Position numbers and translations under genes: made by a program. From positions 1-46,283 of the forward strand of contig DBLQ01000081.1 in NCBI GenBank assembly GCA_002297505.1: DNA of 46,283 bases, read 5' to 3'. Origin of the DNA: Flavobacteriales bacterium UBA720 (GTDB taxonomy: Bacteria > Bacteroidota > Bacteroidia > Flavobacteriales > Weeksellaceae). Shown one piece after another: positions 40,340-46,283 of the stretch; position 1 is the stretch's first letter; each line of letters begins with the position of its first letter. The notes under the pieces are model-generated. The model saw only the letters and a list, made by a program, of their open reading frames with translations, was not told the origin of the DNA and ran no database searches.

Positions 40340-42889
40340 TTATTTTTTGATAACTTTTACCGTATTATCTTCATTCTCGGATTTCACTTTCAGAATATAA
40401 GTTCCGTTACTCAGCATGCTCATATCCAGCGATGCTTTATTGAATCCATTATTCAGATTGAAGTTTTTGATCAGCTGTCCTGATGCATCATAAACTTCGA
40501 CATGCTTTAAGTTAGAATTCTTGGCATTCTGGATTGTCACAAAACCGGAAGTTGGGTTCGGATAAACTGTAATGCTATTGTGCTTCTGTACATCTTCCAC
40601 CGCCAATACGCTGCAATTGTACACATACAACTCATCCAGATACCAGCCGTCGACACCGTTACAGCCGTCCGTTCCCAGCTCGAATCTAAATTTGATATTG
40701 GAACCGGACACTGCACCAATTTTAGAGAGATCAATAACCGACTGACCCCAGCTGCCCGCCAGTGAGCCGCCATCCGTGCCTGTGAACGCACGCTGGCCTT
40801 TCAGTGGATTATTATTGTCCGATGTACCGTCTAAAGTGGTATTGTAACCGTTGTAAGTAAAGGCCGTTATTGGCAATAATGTCCAGGCGCCACCATTCAG
40901 ACTGTATTTGATATTACCACCGTCCCATCTGGCTTCGGTTGCCACGTAATGATTAAATGCCATTTCGTATTTACCACTGCTAAAAGTCGGGATCGTGATT
41001 GTCGGACTTTCTAAACGCAAAATTCCATTTTGCAGATCACTGGCACAATCTCCATTGATAGGATCTGCAGCGTAAATTGCCTTTCCGGTTCTCCCTTTCG
41101 GCAAGTTGGATTTAATGGTCCAGTCTCTCTCTTCCCAAGTAGAAGGCTTAGTTGGAATATTGGTGACTGTCCAGTTACCTAAACCATTTTCCCAATCTTC
41201 TTTGAATAAAGGATTGCTGGTAGCGCTTTCGCACAGCGTTGGTGCGTCCTGTGCGAGCAATGGTACATAATTGCACTGTTCTGCCGGTGAAATTCTAAGC
41301 TGCATCGCCAGAATAGCATTCTTTAAATTCTGGATATCCGAAGCGTTGATAGACTGGCCACTAAGACCAGCCGGTGTTGAACTTGTGGAAAGACCCTGGA
41401 GATTAATCCCTACCAAATCAGTGGCAGCAGCTTCTAAAGCGTCTGCAAAGTTGTAAAAATCGCTGGTCGCTGTGAGGTATGTAGTCTGTGCCTTCCACCA
41501 AAGATGAGCTGCCTTTACGAAGCCAATTCCCGAAACGGTGTAGCCATTATAAGTTCCGCCATCGACCAGAAGTGCATACAGGTGGTTGGTCACTCCGGAA
41601 TTGGTATGTACACCACCGCTATCAGCAGTTCCACAATAATAATAGGAAGGATCCAGGACTCTGGCTGGATCGCCTTTACAATTGGGATTCCACATATCAC
41701 GGATGGCACCGCCAAATGCTGTTGCATCTTCCCCAATCTTCCAGCGCAAAGATCCTGAACATGATGGCGTGGTACGGATGGAGACATCTTCACCTTCATC
41801 CATATAATTATTGATCAGATCGATCGTTTCTCCCCAAACATCAGAATATGATTCATTTAAGGCTCCGGATTGGTATTGATAAATGAGGCCGCTGGTATAT
41901 TCCGTGTACGCGTGTCCCCATTCGTGCGCAATGACGTCGTCGGTAGCCGTACCGTCACAGTAGCCTGCGTAGGTACCATTCCAGCGTGCATTGGGACAAC
42001 TGATCGTAGGATCGTTGTTAACGGTAATCATTGTATGGTCCTGCGCATCATAAGAAACGTAGCCGAAAGCATTTTTGAAAAAATTATAAACATGCTCCGA
42101 TGTCGTGACTTCATGCTGTTGCCATACGCTTAAGGTTCCGGGAAAAACGTCGCCTTCTTTCCATTTAAGGTTGCCTGCACTGGTATTGGTCTCGTATAAT
42201 TTCCGGTCAATCGGATGGATGCCGGTAAATTGATCCACAAGCTCACCGGTGTGGGCATCAATGAATAGAAATTCACGTACATCTTTCCTGTTGGTCACTT
42301 CGATTTCGTAAGCCAGGTAAGGCGTTGCAATACCGCCCTGAGCCAGATTCTTAGGGAATATCACCAGATTAAGCTTTGGTGTTTCCAGCGGCGTTCCGGA
42401 CTGGTTGAGATTCTGTCCCGACACCAGTTTCCTGGCTATTGCTGATGCTTCGGATTGCGAAACATCCGGTGTTGCATTCACCTTGATATTGGAAATCGCA
42501 TTGCCGTTTACGGAAGTCAGCTGCTCCTTTTTGTTAAAGTGAAATTTCAGCACGCCATCATACACGGGAACGCCTTGATGCTGCTGTCTGTAGATGATAT
42601 TCTTGAGACCGTAATTGTCCACACGTTCTTCTACGAATACCAAATCGTTTGCAGATTTCAGGTTGAAGGCTTTGAAATTGTCTTTAACAAATTCCGCTGC
42701 CATTGCCCGCGCGCCTGTCGATTTGAATGCGTTAGCGGAAGGATTATTGAACCGGATAAAATCAGGGTTGGATGTGCTGGCCCTCACAGAAATGGTAGCC
42801 TGCTGTCTCAGCCTGCTCAGCTCCTGAGATTCCTGGGAATACACCAAGGACGAAACCAGGGCTGCAGCCAAAAGTAAGTTTTTCTTCAT
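40340..42889 (-). CDS. Secreted M4 (thermolysin-type) metalloprotease with T9SS sorting domain
   Basis: 849 aa. Signal peptide (LLLAAALVSSLVYSQ), FTP/PepSY propeptide (~50-225), M4 catalytic domain with HEWGH (322-326) as the zinc motif, third ligand Glu346 in GALNESYSD, and catalytic His428 in GGVHTNSGVTNHLY. Then a ~200-residue adhesion-like beta region (EDWENGLGNWTVTN...) and a C-terminal type A sorting domain (VYPNPTSGFVTIQNAKNSNL ... GTYILKVKSENEDNTVKVI), which directs it through the type IX secretion system. Neutral extracellular protease; substrate range unknown. Confidence 0.93.
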   Translation of the reverse strand: MKKNLLLAAALVSSLVYSQESQELSRLRQQATISVRASTSNPDFIRFNNPSANAFKSTGARAMAAEFVKDNFKAFNLKSANDLVFVEERVDNYGLKNIIYRQQHQGVPVYDGVLKFHFNKKEQLTSVNGNAISNIKVNATPDVSQSEASAIARKLVSGQNLNQSGTPLETPKLNLVIFPKNLAQGGIATPYLAYEIEVTNRKDVREFLFIDAHTGELVDQFTGIHPIDRKLYETNTSAGNLKWKEGDVFPGTLSVWQQHEVTTSEHVYNFFKNAFGYVSYDAQDHTMITVNNDPTISCPNARWNGTYAGYCDGTATDDVIAHEWGHAYTEYTSGLIYQYQSGALNESYSDVWGETIDLINNYMDEGEDVSIRTTPSCSGSLRWKIGEDATAFGGAIRDMWNPNCKGDPARVLDPSYYYCGTADSGGVHTNSGVTNHLYALLVDGGTYNGYTVSGIGFVKAAHLWWKAQTTYLTATSDFYNFADALEAAATDLVGINLQGLSTSSTPAGLSGQSINASDIQNLKNAILAMQLRISPAEQCNYVPLLAQDAPTLCESATSNPLFKEDWENGLGNWTVTNIPTKPSTWEERDWTIKSNLPKGRTGKAIYAADPINGDCASDLQNGILRLESPTITIPTFSSGKYEMAFNHYVATEARWDGGNIKYSLNGGAWTLLPITAFTYNGYNTTLDGTSDNNNPLKGQRAFTGTDGGSLAGSWGQSVIDLSKIGAVSGSNIKFRFELGTDGCNGVDGWYLDELYVYNCSVLAVEDVQKHNSITVYPNPTSGFVTIQNAKNSNLKHVEVYDASGQLIKNFNLNNGFNKASLDMSMLSNGTYILKVKSENEDNTVKVIKK

Positions 42890-42969
42890 TTTTAAATTTA
42901 ATTGGTAACAAATATAGCCAATATTTAATGCATTAAAATCAATAAAAATGAATAATATGTGAGAATATG

Positions 42970-44346
42970 TTACAAACTTAGACCAGACACATTCATCTGC
43001 AACTGTGCTTTGGTATCAATGACCACAGTAATGTAGTTTGTGGAGAGCAAAAATGCACTTGGCTTCAGATCAATAACGTTGCCTTGGAGCCGGATGCCTT
43101 TGTAATATTTCTTGTTGAAATTTTCCATCAAACTTTTTTTCGAAGCATTTTCGATGTCCAGAAGCGGAATGCCATAATCTTTCTCGATCATTTTCCGGAT
43201 CTTGCCTTCGAACAAAATGGTCAGGGCTTTCTGAAAAATGTTTTTGGTCTTGAGATTAAAATCGGTGTTTGTTAAAACTACTTTATGAGAAGCAGCATCG
43301 TAAGCCGGCTTACCTTTTATAAAAGCAACACCATTCACCGCACCTTCTGTCTTAACTTCCATCACAATATTATCTTTTTCGGGATAAACCTTAATATCGT
43401 CGACTCTTACTTTGTTTTTTTCATTGTTCAGAGGAAATTCTTTGTTGAGAAACTGTTGTCTTGCCAATTTTGTGGCTTCATCAAAACTAATGTTCGCCGT
43501 TGTCTGCAGGTTAAAAACGTTGGCCAGATCCGGCTGGACCGTAAAATTGGGAACTGACGCCACATGGCCTGTAGCAAGCGGAATCTGCCCCACGAAAGTC
43601 TCCGAATACAGGTCAATAACAATCGTGGTCTTGATCTTATCCTGGAAAACCTGCAGAGGTGCCATAAACGTATTCTGCGGTGTGATCTTCAGCCAGGTGT
43701 TGTACTCTTCCGATACGTTGATCGGCTTGGAGAACTGATTCCATGCCGAGACCAGATAAGGCTGCAGATTAAATTTAGACTTGATCTGATCATCGATGAG
43801 CGTTGTAAACTTGGTTTGCTGTTGTTTTAATGTTGATTCGATGAAGGACGCAATCGGGATCTTGACCTTGCCATAGTCCAAAACAGGTTTCTGTGTCCAG
43901 ACAAATCCGGCTGTGGTGGTTTTAGTATTGAGTTTCCAATCCGGCGCTGCAGCAATACTTGTGATAAAATTCATGATCAGGTTGAAATTGGTATCCTGAT
44001 ACATGTAGTAGCCTAAGGTGCCATAGCCTTTCTCTGCCCAGATCTTCAGCGGCACCGAGATAAGCAGTCTGTTATTGGTCAGCGCCTTGATGTTAATATT
44101 AGATTCCTTTTCTACTTTTATTTTGAACTGATCGTTATTATTATCTGTGTAAGACTTGTCCTCATAGATGATTCCTTTTATGGACTGATTCACCAGGCTA
44201 TTGACCTCGGCAATTGGTAGTGATACCGGAAGCGTAATACTGGATTTGATTTTTGGAAGTGTGTACACCGGCGCGGCCGTCTGTGCAGAAAACTTTGTTA
44301 CTACCAATAGAGTTACGAGAAATATTGTAATTCTAATCGATTTCAT
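42970..44346 (-). CDS. DUF4403 family exported protein
   Basis: 458 aa. Signal peptide (IFLVTLLVVTKFSAQ), then the DUF4403 pattern across the whole chain: SSITLPVSLPIAEVNSLVNQ near the start, repeated beta-rich halves, NPFxx-like VYPEKDNIVMEVKTEGAVNG. These are soluble or envelope-bound proteins with a lipid-binding-like tandem fold in related families; function unknown. Separate unit, 80 bases from the M4 gene. Confidence 0.85.
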   Translation of the reverse strand: MKSIRITIFLVTLLVVTKFSAQTAAPVYTLPKIKSSITLPVSLPIAEVNSLVNQSIKGIIYEDKSYTDNNNDQFKIKVEKESNINIKALTNNRLLISVPLKIWAEKGYGTLGYYMYQDTNFNLIMNFITSIAAAPDWKLNTKTTTAGFVWTQKPVLDYGKVKIPIASFIESTLKQQQTKFTTLIDDQIKSKFNLQPYLVSAWNQFSKPINVSEEYNTWLKITPQNTFMAPLQVFQDKIKTTIVIDLYSETFVGQIPLATGHVASVPNFTVQPDLANVFNLQTTANISFDEATKLARQQFLNKEFPLNNEKNKVRVDDIKVYPEKDNIVMEVKTEGAVNGVAFIKGKPAYDAASHKVVLTNTDFNLKTKNIFQKALTILFEGKIRKMIEKDYGIPLLDIENASKKSLMENFNKKYYKGIRLQGNVIDLKPSAFLLSTNYITVVIDTKAQLQMNVSGLSL

Positions 44347-44407
44347 CTCGGAAATTTAATAATTAATTCAGATGCTAAATTAACAGTTTTCAGACACAAC
44401 AAAACAA

Positions 44408-44436
44408 AAAAACCATCTCAAGTTGAGATGGTTTTT
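44408..44436. terminator. Terminator of the alpha ribosomal operon
   Basis: AAAAACCATCTCA pairs with TGAGATGGTTTTT around AGT; on the minus strand a run of T follows. It lies 24 bases past the rplQ stop. Confidence 0.85.
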
Positions 44437-44459
44437 GGTATCTGAAAAACTCAGGATTC

Positions 44460-44978
44460 TTATTCCTCAGTTTTTTCTTCTGTAGAAGTTTCTGCAGCTG
44501 GAGTTTCTTCCACTTTAGCTTCAGCAGTTTCAGCAACAGGAGCAGTTTCCTTTTTAGGAGCAGCAGATCTTCTGCTTCTTCTTGTTGTTTTCTTCTCTTC
44601 AGCGTTTGGATTATAGATCTCGTTGAAATCTACCAACTCGATTAGTGCAGTATCTGCAGCATCACCAGGTCTGAAACCAGTCTTGATGATTCTGGTGTAA
44701 CCACCGTTTCTTTCAGCAATTTTCGGAGCTACAGTTCTGAACAATTCGGTAACCGCTTCTTTACTTTGTAGGTAAGAGAAAACGATTCTTCTATTGTGCG
44801 TTGTATCTTCTTTAGCTTTCGTAAGAAGTGGTTCCACGTAAACTCTTAAAGCTTTCGCTTTAGCAACAGTAGTGTTGATTCTTTTATGTTCAATTAGGGA
44901 ACAAGCCATGTTAGAAAGCATTGCTTTTCTGTGCGGAGCAGTTCTACCTAAGTGATTTATCTTTTTTCCGTGTCTCAT
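44460..44978 (-). CDS. rplQ: Ribosomal protein L17 (bL17)
   Basis: 172 aa. The first ~125 residues are standard L17 (MRHGKKINHLGRTAPHRKAM, LLTKAKEDTTHNRRIVFSYL, YTRIIKTGFRPGDAADTALIELV). The last ~45 are a low-complexity Lys/Arg then Ala/Glu/Thr tail (TTRRSRRSAAPKK...AETSTEEKTEE), a lineage-specific extension. Follows rpoA by 8 bases. Confidence 0.96.
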   Translation of the reverse strand: MRHGKKINHLGRTAPHRKAMLSNMACSLIEHKRINTTVAKAKALRVYVEPLLTKAKEDTTHNRRIVFSYLQSKEAVTELFRTVAPKIAERNGGYTRIIKTGFRPGDAADTALIELVDFNEIYNPNAEEKKTTRRSRRSAAPKKETAPVAETAEAKVEETPAAETSTEEKTEE

Positions 44979-44986
44979 TTTGAGGA

Positions 44987-45982
44987 TTATTTATCAGCGT
45001 CTAACTTATATTTTGCAACATCAAACCCGAAATTCAGTCCTTTTGAGTGAACCAATTCTTCAAGTTCTGTTAAAGATTTTTTACCAAAATTTCTGAATTT
45101 CATCAAATCAGACTTACTGAAAGAAACCAGTTCTCCAAGGGTTTCTACTTCAGCCGCCTTCAGACAGTTAAGGGCTCTTACGGAAAGATCCATATCTGCT
45201 AACTTAGACTTCAATAGTTGTCTTGTGTGAAGTGTTTCTTCGTCATATTGGATGGATGCTTTTACCGCTTCTGTTTCCAGAGTGATTCTTTCATCAGAGA
45301 ACAGCATAAAGTGATAGATCAAAATCTTAGAAGCTTCTGTTAAAGCATTCTGAGGTGTAATCGATCCATCGGTTTCAATATCCAATACCAGTTTTTCGTA
45401 GTCTGTTTTTTGCTCTACACGATAGTTTTCGATACTGTACTGTACTTTCTTGATCGGGGTAAAGATAGAGTCAATCGCAATAGTTCCAATAGGAGCATTG
45501 TTGGACTTGTTCAGATCGCTCGGAACGTAACCTCTACCTTTTTCAATATTGAAAGTAATTTCAAACGTAATATCTTTGGCCAAAGTCGCAATTACCAATT
45601 CTGGGTTCAGCACTTCGAAATTCGTGATAGAATCTCCAAGGTCACCGGCAGTAACGATATCTTTTCCGGAAACTTTAGCAGTTACCTGCTCATTCCCCGG
45701 ATTGTCGATTTTAGATTTAAGACGAAGCTGCTTGAGGTTCAGAATGATCTCTGTCACATCTTCAATAACGCCTGGAATAGTCGAAAACTCGTGCTCTACA
45801 CCTTCTATTTTGATAGATGAAATAGCATAACCTTCCAGAGAAGAAAGTAAAACTCTTCTCAATGCATTACCGATGGTAAGCCCAAAACCTGGTTCTAAAG
45901 GTCTGAATTCGAATTGTCCTTTAAAATCAGTAGAGTTAAGTAGGATTACCTTATCGGGTTTTATGAATTGTAAAATTGCCAT
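44987..45982 (-). CDS. rpoA: RNA polymerase alpha subunit
   Basis: 331 aa from the Met of MAILQFIKPDKVIL (45982); a Met at 45997 adds five unlikely residues. N-terminal dimerization domain (GFGLTIGNALRRVLLSSLEG, EHEFSTIPGVIEDVTEIILN) and C-terminal domain (LSVRALNCLKAAEVETLGEL, LMKFRNFGKKSLTELEELVH) are complete. Standard alpha-operon position between rpsD and rplQ. The partner that any RNA-guided sigma factor would ultimately recruit as part of RNA polymerase. Confidence 0.97.
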   Translation of the reverse strand: MAILQFIKPDKVILLNSTDFKGQFEFRPLEPGFGLTIGNALRRVLLSSLEGYAISSIKIEGVEHEFSTIPGVIEDVTEIILNLKQLRLKSKIDNPGNEQVTAKVSGKDIVTAGDLGDSITNFEVLNPELVIATLAKDITFEITFNIEKGRGYVPSDLNKSNNAPIGTIAIDSIFTPIKKVQYSIENYRVEQKTDYEKLVLDIETDGSITPQNALTEASKILIYHFMLFSDERITLETEAVKASIQYDEETLHTRQLLKSKLADMDLSVRALNCLKAAEVETLGELVSFSKSDLMKFRNFGKKSLTELEELVHSKGLNFGFDVAKYKLDADK

Positions 45983-46013
45983 AGTTTGGTTGAGCAAAAA
46001 TTTGAAAAATTTA

Positions 46014-46283
46014 TTATTTAGAGTATAATTCGACGATCAACTGTTCTTTGATGTCCTCAGGAATCTGGATTCTCTCAGGCGCACTAATAAAAGTACCAGT
46101 TTTTTTCTCGTCATTGAATTGTAACCACTCATAGTTAGCTTTAGAAGCTAGTGAATTGGTAATCACTTCAAGGGATTTTGACTTCTCTCTCACAGCGATT
46201 TCGTCACCTGCTTTAAGCAAATAAGATGGGATGTTTACAATCTCTCCGTTCACAGTGATGTGTCTGTGAGAAACCAATTGTCT
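46014..46283 (-). CDS. rpsD: Ribosomal protein S4 (uS4), C-terminal part
   Basis: The last ~90 residues; the gene continues past the window end (the frame has RQL before VSHRHITVNGEIVNIPSYLL). This is the S4 RNA-binding domain followed by the usual tail PERIQIPEDIKEQLIVELYS. Last upstream gene of the rpsD-rpoA-rplQ operon seen here. Confidence 0.95.
   Translation of the reverse strand, partial: RQLVSHRHITVNGEIVNIPSYLLKAGDEIAVREKSKSLEVITNSLASKANYEWLQFNDEKKTGTFISAPERIQIPEDIKEQLIVELYSK

Overview
The window looks like a chromosome segment from a member of the Bacteroidota, most likely a Chryseobacterium/Epilithonimonas-type flavobacterium (Weeksellaceae). Evidence: Bacteroidota -7 promoter boxes (TAnnTTTG), a C-terminal type IX secretion sorting domain on a protease, the rpsD-rpoA-rplQ order, a tmRNA tag ending FALAA, a short NrdA without an ATP cone, and AT-rich intergenic DNA with flavobacterial-type palindromic repeats. 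No taxon can be proven from this alone.

Left chromosomal part (1-7324): start of glyA (frameshifted in this sequence), a small unknown gene, a DUF72 protein, the nrdB-nrdA class I ribonucleotide reductase pair, a CarboxypepD-regulatory-domain protein interrupted by an in-frame TAA, a 600-base gene-free stretch with a folded GC-rich element, and the tmRNA gene ssrA.

Centre (about 7302-37385): a ~30 kb integrative and mobilizable element inserted in the 3' end of ssrA. A 23-bp imperfect direct repeat (13-bp exact core) and a duplicated tmRNA-type terminator mark the two ends, and both ends carry a matching pair of AGGTGCTA-type arm repeats at identical 12-bp spacing. The tyrosine integrase lies at the right end. 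Backbone genes are an excisionase-like HTH protein, a P-loop primase-helicase, a Toprim primase, a relaxase, its accessory protein and a membrane protein. Cargo: (i) a copper block (HMA/DUF3347 proteins, DUF305, broken haem-binding protein, 847-aa multicopper oxidase fused to a barrel-like domain); (ii) a Zn/Cd-type P-type ATPase with an RND efflux system whose pump is fused to its TolC-like channel; (iii) an ArsR-controlled arsenic operon (arsR, DUF6428, GNAT, metallophosphoesterase, GcvH-like protein, Acr3); (iv) a nuclease-like gene and an unknown gene next to the integrase.

The most interesting part is 13508-16263, between the copper block and the ATPase, bounded by terminators. It encodes an XRE-like regulator, an 18-bp palindromic operator, a strongly folded RNA region, an ECF-type sigma factor with two sigma4-like HTH segments, and a 364-aa TnpB/Cas12f-like protein that has lost the RuvC catalytic residues and the C-terminal zinc finger, followed by a second folded RNA region. 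I interpret it as an RNA-guided sigma-factor recruitment (RNA-guided transcription) module of the dCas12f-sigmaE kind, here carried on a mobile metal-resistance island. The guide and its target could not be fixed from this window.

Right chromosomal part (37386-46283): displaced tmRNA terminator, a TPR/AraC-type HTH membrane regulator, deoD, an M4 metalloprotease with a sorting domain, a DUF4403 protein, and the end of the alpha ribosomal operon (rplQ, rpoA, rpsD partial). Transcription in the window is mostly on the minus strand.
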